Positions 10,331 to 23,900 of a stretch of 64,000 nt of DNA are shown here, piece by piece. Both the position numbers and the translations under genes were made by a program. The notes below the pieces were generated by a model. It saw only the letters and a program-made list of their open reading frames with translations, did not search any database and was not told where the DNA came from. The DNA comes from Larus michahellis. Its lineage: Eukaryota; Chordata; Aves; Charadriiformes; Laridae. Positions within the stretch are counted from its first letter, which is position 1; every line of letters begins with the position of its first letter. The stretch lies in assembly GCF_964199755.1 (NCBI RefSeq), contig NC_133901.1:24275583-24339582 (forward strand), read 5' to 3'.

Positions 10331-13300
10331 GCTTCTGTTCTCCAATTGATCAGTCTGGAGGACTAGGACTTTTCCTCTAAGAAACCATATACCAAAAGGT
10401 GGAGGCTGCAATACAAAGTGACATTGGGACTCCTCATTCCTCATCAATTTTGATAAGCTATAGTATTTGAGGAGAGATTAGACATTGTTGCCCTCGAGTG
10501 GTGATAAATCGAGGAAGAGGAAGCATGTTTACAAGTAGGCGGGGAAAGTGGGGTTGAAAGTGGGAAAGGTTACAGCACGAATGGCCTGTGAGATCCAACG
10601 AGGATACTTGAAACTGCCTCACTTTAAGCTGATTGAATGAAGAACTGACACAAACTTATAGCATGGGCTGAGAAAGTCATGACCCAGCAGAGGCAGAGAA
10701 TTTTGTAGTTAAGAATCAGGAGAGCCAATGCCTTGGGACTATAACAGTTTTGGCACAAATCAGGTTAGAGCTTAAATCCAGTTTTCTGACTGAGAAATAC
10801 CATACAGGGTGAATACAGCTGTACCTTGAAAATTTAGGCCTGCGTTATGCAATGTACAAGTGCAATTTTTTGAATTTATTTATTTACTATGCCATGTACC
10901 ATGCAGCTGTAGAAGGGCCTAGAACCTGATTTCTGAACTGAAATTATGTTGAGTCTGAAGCAAAATCTTTGCAAATCTAACCCTGAAAAATTATTACTAA
11001 GCCTGAAAATGACCCATTAAAGTAAGCGGTATGCAGAAAGATTTGGACAAGCTCGCTCCCCTCCACTGTGAGATGTTTATTTCTCTGCTGCACTCACTGC
11101 CAGCAGGCTTTTAATATTTCCGAAATCCCACAACCCAAAACACCTTGCTGTGTCTCTCCCAAAACAGCACTTTTCTGGGAGAACAAGAATTCTAACCTCA
11201 AGAATGCAGCAACAGATATATTTGTCGTGAGACTCCGCTGAAATCTGGCTTTCGCTGAAAATCATTGTATTTAAAGAAACCTATCACTTGGTTCCCAAAT
11301 TGTAACACCATACTTTCTCATAAACCTAACAGACTGCTATATAAGGCCCAAATCTTCCCTTCTTTAAATCTAGGAGCTTTGCCATGGTTTTAACCAAGGC
11401 ATGACCAGCTTGATAGTATACATTTGACTAAGAGATGAGCATTAAAAACCTCAAAACTAACCCATACACTCTGAATTTAAAGTTGAGATATGGTAGCATG
11501 TATATAATCAGATAGCTCTTGGTTTAAAAAGCTCAAAAGAAGCAAAAAAAAATACAAATAAAAGGTTGCTAAAATCCTAACTTATTTTGTAATTGTGTGT
11601 TGGAATAGCAGTTGTTTTTGCTGGTCTGGTCTGCCTTTCTGCTGGCTGGGTTCCCTTTCTGTGTGACAGATGTGCTATTTATGGAAGGGGATTCTGAATA
11701 TTTTAAAGCACTGACTGTTAGGATCATCTCATTCCCAGCCTTTAAAATGAAAGAGGACAAAATGCCAAATAACTTCCCAAAGAAAAAACATCCAAATTAA
11801 ATAGATTTCTATTTAATCATTAAAAAAGAAGGATGAGGGGAAACAGCAAAACCAGATTGTTTATTTTTTACAAGAAGTGAATACGTACTTACAACAGTCT
11901 AGTTGTTGCTGTGTAACATTTTCTGATTAAACACAATACTTGGTATTAGTTTTCACTTTTAAAAACAGATGCTATTTTAGAAAAAAAATAAAAATCAGAG
12001 GGTACACAGGTTTCTAGAGAAAGAATACATGGCTAAAAATTTGGCTGCTTTCTTTCTCGGCTGTATTGGCAGGTCGAATGAAAGAGAGCGCTTCTCTGTA
12101 CAACTCTGGCCTCACAAGGATCTATTTATTTCAGCAGTTGGCCAGAAACCATTCATATTCACTTATACATATCGTAAACAATATTTACCTTAAGAAATCT
12201 TCCAGTGAAATATTTTCAGAGCTAGCACATTAATCTTCACAATTCTCTTCATGTGTTGGGTATCAGCTTGTGGTATTTGCGGGTAGAGAGATAGAAAGCT
12301 GTGAGAAGTCACTGAAATAGTGCGTGTGGGATTCTGCTCTCTGAACAGGTAGATCTTATGGTTTGTTTTACCTCACCTGGTGGTTTAGCCTTCTGGGAAG
12401 GTAATTCAGGTTATGGTAAACTGCGGCATGGTTCCCTCATTCTCCCTTTGGAGACACGGTGACAATGAAAAAAAAACAACCCAGTTTTGCTTATTAGGCA
12501 TTTAAAAAACAATTCAGATTATCAGTTTTTAATGCTTTTTTCCCCCGTATATCTTTCATTATATATGCAAAATATTTTCTTGTATTTTGAAGTTTTCCAG
12601 AAAATAAGCCTTTTTTAACGCTTATTTATAAAAATCTAATTCCCACAATTACTCTTGCAGTCTCTGCAGAGGGTGATACCAATTTAACGTATGCGGCTGA
12701 ACAATGTGCATACTATTAATCTCAGAAGGTAACACAAAGATGTTAAGTAGGTGATGTGAGATTTTTAATAATATTATTATTATTTTTGCAGCTGTGGTTT
12801 AGTATTTCAAAATTATTTTTTTCTTAAAGACGACAGCACTTTAGTATCTGCATTGACCTCCATGATGTCAGAATGTCATTGTGCAACCGTAGCTAAGAAA
12901 AGCCTCCGAGAAAAAAAAAAAAAAAAACAAAGGAGCTTTGCATCTTCCAATAACATGAGATGTGCATATACAGTACGTAGCATTTTGGAATTCATACTGT
13001 GGTAGTGAGTTGTTGCTTTCAGTTTGATTAGACAATCATTGTTTCGTTTTCCTTGGTTTGACAGTGAGTATGCTTGTACGCTGCTTAAGTCTTCTTAGTG
13101 CTATCTAGGTCAGTATACTTAGGATAGCTTTTATGTTCTGTACGTCTGACAGATAGCGTGCCTGAGAGAGATCAGCACGAAATTTTCTTTTATTTGTTAT
13201 ATCTGAGGATAGAAAAATATTTTATAATTAAGCAGAATTGTATACCACATAGCACCTACCGTTTCTGCATTGCAGATATATTTAGCTCTAACACTGCTTG

Positions 13301-15496
13301 TGGTTAACAGGGTGTAGCGTAGACACAGACAGCTGATCATGCAGTCAGACCCTGTGCTCGTGTGGTTTGTCAATACTGCTCAGGATTTTGATGGGCTGTA
13401 AAAGAGAGAAAACAGAAAGGAAAGAAAAAGAAATGTTTTATTTGTATGAACATTAGACCTTTGGTTATGTTATTTTTGCTATCATTGTCTTTTTATTTCA
13501 TTTTTGGATTCTGAGACTTAAAAATTAGGAAAGCACAGCAAATGCATCCAGGATTTAATATGTGCGACATGAAATCTTTCTGCATCAAGAGGATGTTACC
13601 GTAGTCAATCCAGCGTTTCTTCAATAAGCAAGAAGATTGTTTTGTTTTCCTCGGCAGGCGGACTCAGCCATTGCACTGGCAGATTTTGATAAGAGTTTGA
13701 AATGCCTACTACTGTATTGTAGATTTTGGAGTTCGCTAACAGTGTTAGTGACTGGAGCTCATCTTGCATCACCAGTTGATGACAATTTTCTTTGTTCCCT
13801 CCCACCCAGTTGAACCAAGACTCTGTAGCCGATACGCAATGTCACTTACAACATTAATCAGATACTGCATTTAAGGTGAGCTGTCCCTTGCCTCCTCCCT
13901 TACCAGAGCTGTGCTGCAGTATGTATCTTACTCCTGCAAGCCTAAAATGGCAGGCAGGATTAACGTTGCTTGTGCTGTGTGCATGCTGTGTATTGAATTC
14001 ATTATACTGTGCCTAGTATCTCAAATGTGAGTATGTAAATGGTCTGTGTGCCATGTCATGCAGTAGTGAAGACCGGGGTTTGCTTCATTACAGGCTTAGA
14101 TATTTCAGCATCACCTTAAGAATTCTTTTTTCATTTGCAATGTGGTGAGCTGTTAGCTTGTCATCACATTCAAACTACATTATTAGCCCTTGGAAAGGGG
14201 GGAAAAAAAAAAAAAGCAAACTGTGCTTCCAGATGGTGTCACCCTTTTTCTTCTTGTGTTTACTGTAGTTTAAATAATGTATATTGTATTGTTAATTAAT
14301 GTGAATATCGAATTAAAGCACTTGAAACTTACATATTTATTATGCAGGTAGGAGGCACGTCGAATCTATTTTTAACTCTTACGCAGTCCACGTTGTGCAA
14401 TGGGCTTTGGTTGTCGAGTTTATATTTTCAGCTGTGATATCAATAGGCTGATTTTCAGTAAATGTGACAAGTGGCCTTTGCAGTGGTCAGCTTCAAGCTT
14501 TGAACTCTCTGAGGAGGAGAAAAAAAAAAAAAACAACCTTGTGTTGCAGTTTCGGAAAACCTTGAATGAGGACATTTTTTTTTCCCACTCCTGCTTTCCC
14601 TGTTGATAAACTCGGTTCTCCTGATCACGGTCTATTCAAGCTGCTTCCCATCTGATTTTTGACAACTGCTTCTAAAAAATCACCAAGAAGACCAAGAACA
14701 GAACTTATCTCCATTGCTTTACTTAAAAATGGCTGGGTGCATTGCCATGCTAACACTGCACTAAGTGGTACACGCAGGTAGGTTGAGATTTGCATGTTTT
14801 ACTGATTTCTTGGTCAGTGTTGCAAGAACATGAAATGGGCTTTGGAATGTAGCTTTCAGTTAAAAAGTGTATTAAACTGTTAATGAAAACAACCTAATAT
14901 TAAATTGTTGGCTTCACATATTGGCATGACAATTGTTCTTATCTGTTTTTAAAAGATCTATTGTGAAAGTAGAGCAATCATGTCTGTTAAAATAATCATA
15001 TGTACTAAGGGCGTGGCAACGCTTATGCAACAAAAGAATTTTTGAAAACCCTATTGATTCAATCACATTTTAAAGCTGACTATAAGCATTACTAAGCTTG
15101 TAGTTAAAATGCAAAAATAAAAATTGAGGTAGGTAAGAAAAATGAAAAATATTTAAATTCTGTCGTAAGCGGTTTTGTGTTTTGTGCGAAATCTTTAATA
15201 AAGATTAATATGCTTTAATGCTTATATTTTCAATATTGGCTACAAACCTAAACCTGCAGTATTTCTTTTTATTTTAAGGTAGAAGGACTTTAAAGAGAGA
15301 GATTGATATAGATGGCCCTGTCAGCTTAAACTGAGTATCAGTTCACTGAAATGTGTTTTACTCCACACAAACAAGGTTATGAAACAAAAACTTAACATCC
15401 TTAGGTATAAAAACCTGAATTTGAGCCTTAAGAATAAAAAGAATTATGAGTATTGTATTACTTATACCAACTTTTGTAATGTGTTTGTTTCAGATT
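10331..15496. other. non-coding, AT-rich, nothing recognised
   Basis: No ORF above 70 codons and no recognisable repeat apart from A-runs (12910-12926, 14203-14215, 14520-14533). Much of it looks like unique sequence. It may contain conserved non-coding elements, which cannot be judged without alignment. Confidence 0.45.
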
Positions 15497-15565
15497 AATA
15501 CTGGGCCAGAACCAGTTTCCTTGGCAACCAAATCCTTTTAAAAGGTGCAATAGTAGAGACGTAGA
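15497..15565 (+). repeat. X-box repeat, copy A
   Basis: This 69-bp block aligns without gaps to 20695-20763, with 55 of 69 bases identical by my count; the first 34 bases differ at only two positions. Both copies contain the same 14-base RFX-type palindrome. The flanks outside the block do not match. It may be one half of an old local duplication or a member of a dispersed ancient conserved element family. Confidence 0.75.
15515..15528 (+). promoter_or_regulatory. RFX X-box (copy A)
   Basis: GTTTCCTTGGCAAC fits the RFX X-box: two inverted half-sites GTTTCC and GGCAAC (consensus GTNRCC and RGYAAC-like) separated by 2 bp. RFX-family factors bind such sites at enhancers and ciliary gene promoters. 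Its function here is inferred from sequence only. Confidence 0.6.
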
Positions 15566-18500
15566 AAGATGTTATTCTCTTTAATAGCAATATCACAATG
15601 CAAATGGAAATTCTGCAGTTGTTTCCTTTCAGTTCTAAACGAGAATCTGATCTCATTTTATGTTTCCACGCGGCTATCATTTCTTAAACGATGCCATGTT
15701 TATAAAGCTGTACACAACAAAAAACCTGCTTTATTCCTGTTTTGCATTGGTTGTTTCCAGAAACGTACCCCGGGTTCTTTTTTTAATTTAGCCTAGTCTT
15801 GCATGTAGGTCAAGGTTTGTACTGCGTGTGTATAAAGTGATAGTTTCATTATTACAAGTATAAAAGTATCACTGAAATATTTAGCAGCTGAGAAATGTAG
15901 AGAATCAGAAGTATGTTTAAACCTTCTTTCACCCTTGCTGTATTCAGCCACAGTAATGCTAATAAACCTTTCTTTAAATAGTGGACCAATTCTGAAGTTC
16001 AGGTAAAGAACTGTGTTTAAACATACTGGAAAAAAACTTCTGTCGGATCTTAAACAAGCCTTTATAGAATAAGCTCACTTGTGGTCTGCGGTAATTTTCA
16101 GACCTTATAGATCTTGCAAAATTTAAGTATTATAATTCCTTATTTCTATTTTTAGCTAATATTTTTAACAGTATCAGTAAAGTCAAATCTTACGTGTACC
16201 ACAGGTAACTGCTTATACAGAATCGGATGTTACTAAATGTCTCCACTGAGCTTATAACGTAGTGTATCTCCTTGTGAATCTCCTTTGTACGTGACTTGAG
16301 AAATTCTCACTACTGCAATGAGACTTTTGCAGCACGGTAGCCATTTTCCCTTCATGTCCTTGACTTTAAAATGACTAAGTATATTTTGCGTGGATGAGGA
16401 CCCAGCACTGAAAATTAATGCAGAGAACGTATTTAGAAGCACAGACATTATCAATAATAGCCTTGACAGTGTCAGTAATATCAAACTAATGCTCATTTAT
16501 TCCTAAATGTAGCAGTTCAGTGCGTTCCAAATAAACAGAGTATAACTGTTCAGGAATATGACTTGTCATCTATCTTGACAGGCCGATGCTTAATAATAAT
16601 AAAACTATTTGATTCATAATTACGAGATTAGTTTGACGCAGTGCAATATTCCCCTGTTCCACCTAAAGAAGCAGAACTGAAAACGTAATAAACAGAATCT
16701 CTCAAGTGACATATTAAAGTTTGCATTTTTTTGTAATTTGATTTATCTCCAGTAGCTTGCTTCTGCTGATTATTTTCCTGTCTGAAATGTTAACATGGAG
16801 TGCGCCATTACATACAGTTATCAAAACTGCATTTCTTTCTTTATTTCTTGTGTGGTTATTTTTAAAGGAAGTTGCTGAGCAAACGCTATGTAGAAGCAAT
16901 CTATTTATTGCCGCTGGTATTTATCTTTAGAAAAGATGGGGCACTTAGCGATAAACTGTTTTTATTAGTCTTTGTGTTCAAACATACCCTCTCAAGGCAT
17001 TTAAAGAAAGGCTAGCTCCGTTACATGAGCATGCTTCGCTATGGTTGTTTTAAATCCATTTGCAAATTTGCTCTTTTGTTCGGGGGTGCAAGTCCTCTTG
17101 TAATTAATATGACTGAACTCAAGTGCTTTCATGAGTCTGGAAAAACTCATTGGCAGCCTGTGAACAGTAATTTCTTCTAGCTAAAGAAACTGATTTATTT
17201 ATTAAGGAGGAGTCTAGCAATTAGCAAGCTGCTTCCAGTTTGACTATTATACGTGGGTTGCTGTATGTATTTTAATGGTAGTTATATCTAGCTAATGCAG
17301 TGTCAAATCTTATAGCCAAAGGTGCCATAAGAAATCTTGTGTAAACTTCATCCGTTTTATTCTCTTTGGCCAAAGGAGCTAACCGGGGCACACAGGAGCA
17401 GGTGCAGTTTTTCACACCTCCAGCACAGCCGGCAAATGTTATTGTTGGGGGGGGTCAGGCCTTTTTTTTTTTTTTTTTTTCAGTTTTATCATAGAAGGCT
17501 AATTGTTGATACTGAGTCCTTCCTTTTATAATTTAGATGTGTTCTTTTATCCATGCAAATTCCATTTGTGCCCAACAGAAAATCCATACAACACATGAGT
17601 AAAAATGAAATCAAACTAAACATCATTCACTCAGACACTATTCTGCTTGCTTTTCAGTGACCTTTCTGATGAAGGTTACTTCTGCCTCTAAACTTCATTT
17701 TGATTTGAAACTGCAGGTCTCTCACTGTGAAACTATCCATGTTCAGATAATATTTGTCAGACTATTAGACAGACTCTCATAGTAGTGAACAGGTACCAAT
17801 TAACCCTTTTGGGGCATCTACTGTCTGTTGTACTTTATCATGTGAATTGCCTTATTATGTTTTAAAAGGGCTTTATTATGTATAATATTACATTTGAATT
17901 CTAGTATTATCGAAATTGGGAATTCTCTAGCTTTGATAAGATCTTTTACTGCTGTAATCATCCAAATGTGATGCTGAAGCTTCCCATTCACCGTAATATT
18001 TCACAGTCATTTGCGAATATGACTTTACTGGTATTTGAAGTAATAATAATGGCTTAATGCAATTTGCTTTCATTCTGGCCTTTGTTACGGCAGATGTGAG
18101 CTACAGAATACTTATTGAAATCAACATACGTTAAAAACGTACTCAGCTAAACCAACAAAAAAAATGAGCTCACCTTCTTGCCTTTTAAAGCCAAAGTAAT
18201 GGATCCTGTATTTCCTGTGTAATGTTATTTATAAAAGTATATGGTATATTTGCAAATGGGAGATGGATCTATGTATTCTTAATTGCTGCTATATAAATGC
18301 CTATCAGCTGAGTCATAAGGCCTTATCCGTAAGATTTTGCAGTTGCTCTATGGAACAATCTAATTTTGTTTAGTATCTTTGAAACAAAGCCCTGTTCTGA
18401 ATAATTTTTACAGTATTACTTGATAAGCTTATTAGGATGTGTGATACATTATAACATATAATCAGGATGTTTGAAAATGATGGATAATTATTTAAGTAGA

Positions 18501-20694
18501 GAGATACAGAAAGTGTATTCCAGAGAACAAGAGTTGCCTAGAAATGTCATTATCACAGATACTGTGGTGATATCTGTGACAAAAGAGACCAAAAGAAAAG
18601 TGTCAGAATAGAAAGAGGAGAAAGCAAAGGCCTTTGGAAAGACTGCAAAAAAACCCCAACCATGGAGGCTTTTACGATAAAAGATAACTTGTAATTGATT
18701 TCAGCAGTTTATGTGGCGTCAAGGGAACTGACTGGTAATGATGCTTGTTTCTTCTTGTACCATGATTTGTTTTCTAAACTGGCAAAAGGTGAAGCTAATC
18801 TTAAAATACAATTGTTTTCCACTGACTTTACCTTGTGAAACTCGCGACCAGACTAACTGAGGAAGCTGTGAACCCTCCATTATTTGATGTCTTACTAGGT
18901 AAATCTGTGAGGAATAATTTGGATATAGTTGAGATGGGAGAAGGGAAGTGGAGCTAAGGATTATTTTTAGTCTAATTTTTCCAGTGACCCCAATGAAAAA
19001 TTATGTTAGACTTGAAAACGTCCATACATGCCTGTCTAGAACATATTATGAAGCATTATGTCCAGTTTGCACTACACAGGTTAAACCATAATAAAAGAAT
19101 GGAGACAGAAGCAGTATTCACAATAGCTTGGTTAATGGTACTGTTTTATTGCTGGTGTGTTGTAAGCCTCCCAGATGTAGATTTGGAGTCCTATAGCACT
19201 CCAGGAAAAATTCCAATGAATTACACAATGTATCTGTAAATTAGTACTTGTCTAATAATTTAATGATTAAATTTGGATTTTCCCATTTGCAGGCTGATAC
19301 ACAGTAGCCACAGAGTTCCCAAAATTACTGAGATGGTTTTGCCGAAAATACCTGTCGATACCACTTTTAAAAGACTCTAAGAGAAGAACAACGTGATTTT
19401 AGGTGGGTAAGTTTATGGAGTGATTATAGAAAGCTGAAATCTTTTTAAAACTCACATAGAAATTGTGCTAAAGTATCTAACACTTTAAAACCAGTGCATT
19501 ACACGATATTTTTTTTTTTCAGTTAAAGTTCTACCTTTTTTTATTATCATGTAAGAGTTGGTCTCGCTATGGTATCGCATTGCTCTCTTCCATGTCAATA
19601 TTGTTAGATTTTTCCTGCTCTCGCTGGATTTTTATTGCCGTAGAGGCTGGACAAACAAAATCAGGCAGAACAGATCTTTGAAACAGGTTGTTATAGCCTC
19701 CAATGATCTGTACAAGCCGAACATATTGGCGGGCAAGCAAACCTCCTGAGCTTGCCAGAATGTTGACTCCGGATCCCAGTCACTAGTGTTCATTACAAAT
19801 CTGTGCCATACAATAAGGGTAGAGGAACTCTCTTAGTCCCAATGCCCTTTTCTAATTTTGTTGGTTTGGTTAGGCTGTATATAGTTCATCTAATCTCTAC
19901 CTTCATATATGACGATAGTCAGGGGTAGTAAAAAACCCTCTTGAATCGTGATTTGCAAAGTGCACTTTGTAAGTTCAAGTATATTATTGTGGTAAATAAT
20001 CGGGATGTTTAAAAATAAGAGTTTCACATTTTGCATAGCTTTTTCAAATATTAGTATTTTCCTTCTTACTGTGCACGTGAAATAATCGTATTGGTTAAAA
20101 TAAGTATGTCTGGCATCTGTGCTTTAGATTTGAGATATATATGTAATGAATGAAAGAATCAGTGAAAACTTGATAAATTCATTAATTTTGAACTTGGTTC
20201 TTTGTATCATAGACTATAATTGGCATTGTAGAAAGGGAGTAGTTTCATTGATTTCAGCAGCAGTACTTGCACAAATTTCTGTAGGAAATGGTTTGTTGCA
20301 TCATAGTCACTAATGCTGGGATATCTCTATGTAGAAATAATTAATTAGGGCTGCCACGCAGAACGTAAAATAAGGAACCAAATTTAAAAAAAAAAAAACA
20401 AACGCAAAAAAAACCCCAAAAAAACAACACAAAGCCTCTTCAATTCCTAGAATATCTCAAAATGTTTTCTGTATTTAAGTTTTACTTTTAATATGCAATG
20501 TTGTATGATGTACAAAATGGCAATGGATTTTCAAAGACAATAAGATGGCATTGGTGATTTAAACTAATCAGCGAAACATTAAAATTAGATAAATTCGGGT
20601 TACCTGGACTTACAGAAGCACGGGCTACAAAATCTAACTGGTACCTATTTCAAGTGAATTATCATAGAACACTTGCTCAGTATATTTTAGGTAG
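15566..20694. other. non-coding, AT-rich, nothing recognised
   Basis: Between the two X-box copies. No ORF above 90 codons and no recognisable coding or RNA motif. Contains a T-run at 17462-17480 and an A/C-rich stretch near 20384-20430. Confidence 0.45.
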
Positions 20695-20763
20695 AATACT
20701 GGGCCATAACCTGTTTCCTTGGCAACCACATACGAATAAAAGGTACATTAGCAAAGCTGCAGA
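20695..20763 (+). repeat. X-box repeat, copy B
   Basis: Second member of the pair, in the same orientation as copy A and about 5.2 kb downstream. The shared core (AATACTGGGCCA, then AACC, then the 16-base X-box block) is nearly identical, while the right half is more diverged. Confidence 0.75.
20713..20726 (+). promoter_or_regulatory. RFX X-box (copy B)
   Basis: The same 14-base palindrome as at 15515-15528, perfectly conserved, with both half-sites and the 2-bp spacer unchanged although the right flank has diverged by about a third. Such preservation suggests selection on the site, though two copies are too few to prove it. Confidence 0.6.
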
Positions 20764-22080
20764 TGTGTGTCAGTGAATGCTTGTTAAGCAGCCCAATGCA
20801 TTTACATACCATGTGCTCACAATAATGCATGCATCTTGAAAATCACCATATAAAAAGATTTCTGGGCATGGCCCAATGTGGATTCTTAATAGTCAAAGGT
20901 TTTAACCTAAAAACCTCATGTTTTCAACGGAAATTTCTCTTGTGATATTTTTTTTCATTACGCTTTAAATTGGACTTGCAGTAACTGGACAAAACTGTCA
21001 TGGTAGGCTTGGTCTGCAAATTGAAACCTTTCTCCAAGATTCTGAATACTTATTGCACTGCTTTAATACAACAAAATATGTACGGAAATGAAGATTTACG
21101 GTGTCTTTTGGAAATGCTCAGGCATTCTAAATTTCAGTCTTATACCAGCATTCAGAAGCAAGTATGATTATACTGTTTCACACAGTGACAAACTAAAGCC
21201 ACTAAATAAAAACGAAACTGATGTCGCTTGTAGTGCTCTCATTCTATCCAATGTATTCAAGCAAAGAAACATGACCAAGTGTTGCCTTCTAACAGTCAAC
21301 AACAGAAAATGGTGGTGGGGGAGAAAAAGCTGTAGAAGAAGTCAAAATGACAGTTTTTCATGGACTTTCAGAACAAGATTTGGATGCAGTATTTAGGCAG
21401 TACTCACACTTTCTATGCAAGTCTTTGTATAGTACTGTTTTGGTTTATATTTTTGGATTTAAAAGAAGCTCAGATATCTAAAATCAGTTTCGACAAATTT
21501 GTTTACTGACTTCAGCAAGTTTATGTCCAGGTTATTTTTGGCCTTTCTTCTTAAAGTATTAATCTGTATATAAAATGAAAATTGCATAAAACCCTTCGGG
21601 TTAACTATGTTATCCCAAGATAATATATCTTTAAGAAATAAGTCTAAAATGCTAATCATTAAAAAGACGGAAATAATGGGAACCTGCGCATCCTGAGTTT
21701 ATATTCCGTTTGTGTAATCTGAGAAGTTGTTTATGTGACCAGTAGCCTAATTAAAACCCCCTTGAAATCAATGAAAAGATTCCCATTGACTTTTTTGGAG
21801 TGTACAATAAGAGAGAAGGCTTCATACATAACAATGAGATTTAGCAAATTATCCTGACAATGTTAAACATTTCCGTAACTCTCCACAGTCAAGTGTACCA
21901 GAATCTAGTATTAATTCCACATAGTTTGAACACATGAATCTTTTCACGATCCTGAACCGTAAACAGTGTTGTTATATACCACCATGTGCTACAACACTCT
22001 TAAGGCTTTTGAGCAAATAAGAGTTTGGGAAATTATTAAGGAGGTGCAAGTCAACCGCTTTTTTTCTTTTTATTAGTCGT
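20764..22080. other. non-coding, nothing recognised
   Basis: AT-rich. The largest ORF (102 codons, 21088-21396) has no recognisable motif and no splice context, and is treated as chance. Confidence 0.45.
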
Positions 22081-23900
22081 TGCCCCCCATCTGAGCTCAC
22101 CGTCAGGCCAGGGTTTGTGTCTGGGGCAATTCACATGGGTGGCAGAGGATGCAGCATGAACCAGAGCTGGAGCCGTCAAAATTTCTCCTTGCTGCCACCT
22201 GCCACCTGCTTTTGCTACAGTCCTTCTCCATCGCCCAGGCAGAGGCCCTGCTGCAGCTTTTAGGTTGGAATGTGCAGCAGGATGGAAGAGGAGGAGTAGG
22301 GCTTGGGCTGGGCCATTTAGATCAGCACAAAATGGAGGATAAGACTATTTATGAGCATACAGACAAAGCTATTGTGTGCCAAATAAGTTGTCATAATAAA
22401 TGGACACACTAAAGATGATTCAGAGGAACAGCTATCACTTGGGCATTGTTTTTGTCATGCTAAACTTTACCAATGTAACAGCAAAACCATAAAAATATTT
22501 TGCAATGCTTTAAGGAATACTGGAGATCACTGGTGGTCAGTTAACAACTTGAAGACCAATTCTAGCTTTCAAAACGGCTGTGTCCCGCCATCTAGCAGAC
22601 CAACCTGTTTCCAGGGGAAGTGATTTAGCTCTATTTTCAGTCTAGCATCATTTCCTACATCAGCTGTAGTAAAGGGCAAGAACGGCTGCACTGGCCTGGC
22701 CCCCAGCACACCTCACTGCAAGTAAGAGTGGCCCCTGAGCATGCAGCTTGGCTGCTGCTCTTGGGGATGTGGGTTCAGGTAGTCAAAGGATGTTTCTTCT
22801 GAAGATTGGAAAATGAGAGGCTGGGTTCAGGACTTTTATTTTGCCTTCCTGATAACTGAATGGGCAACACAATACCACACAGTAATTGTCCAAAATGAAC
22901 AAAAATTAAACGTTTGATTTGCTACTTTTGCTTAAAGCTATTCAAATATATAAATTACTACATTTGACAACAGTCAACAACAGAAAAATGTCTGTTGTTG
23001 TCACTCTGTCTGTAAACATAGCTTCATGATTGCAATTGATCTACGCTAGCTAAGGACTGTGATGTGTCCCATAAGTGTAGGAGGCTAGAAAGTGGCTTGT
23101 CAGCAGCACATAAAAAAATGAAAGACTTAAATGGAAAATAATACTGAGATTGTTCAGAGATAGCAAGATGTAAAGTCAGCTGATTCCTAGTAGCAGTACA
23201 ACACAAGCTTTTATATTTTCTGCAAAAGAAGAATTTGGATTTATGTCAGCTATTGCTGTTGCTTCATTTTCTTTTTTAGACTGGTGGAGAGACAAAGGTA
23301 TAGTTATACCTTTAAAAATTGCTTGTATGTGTTCTGTTTGGTGTTAATGGAAGTCAGATTAGGCCGTGCCTAAATTGTAAGAAGGCAACATACCTTGGAG
23401 AAAGACTTTCTTTGGTGCACATGCCCAGCTCACAGAGCTTGAGAGCCAAATGCGTTCTGCCAGGCTGCTCTCCTCTCAACTGGACTTGGAGGAGCAGGCA
23501 GCTGCTGCAGGTCTCCATAACTGTGGTTCTTCTCCCTTCCTCTCCCTCCCCTTGATGCTTGAGGAGAGGCAAAGGGTTACGCAAAGGAACCCTTTCCCCT
23601 GCTCATGGTACAGAAAGGGGAGTGAAGCCACTTTGGGCTGCTGGCCCCATCTTGTGCCCCATTTCTGAGTGAAGTGTTGGTCTGCCTGAGGGGTGAAGAG
23701 GAGCTGTGCTCTCCTCGGCAGCACCACTGGCTGCTTTGACCTCAGCAGTGAGAGCAATGAAGAAGAATGTCCATCCAAGCATTTTTTTTCATGGATATGC
23801 TGGCCTGCTCTAGGTACTGAGAAGGAAATGCGCCAAGCCCTGGCCAAAATCCTGTCACTCGTGAGGAATTTGCAAGAGTTGGTAATGCTATATATGTTGT
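22081..23900. other. GC-elevated non-coding segments
   Basis: Three stretches (about 22085-22330, 22560-22800 and 23380-23890) are clearly more GC-rich than their AT-rich surroundings but are not CpG-dense. They carry overlapping ORFs of 60-123 codons on both strands with no recognisable domain. They could be old insertions or transcribed non-coding exons. I recognise no repeat family. Confidence 0.35.

Noticed and set aside
18553-18579. Perfect 9-bp inverted repeat TCACAGATA / TATCTGTGA with 9-nt loop
   Set aside because: Several hairpins of this size are expected by chance in 64 kb, and there is no supporting context for an RNA gene.
21088-21396. 102-codon + strand ORF
   Set aside because: Unremarkable composition, no motif and AT-rich surroundings; length is within chance expectation for a 64-kb window.
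23476-23847. 123-codon minus-strand ORF
   Set aside because: No protein motif, several competing frames on both strands, no splice or promoter context.
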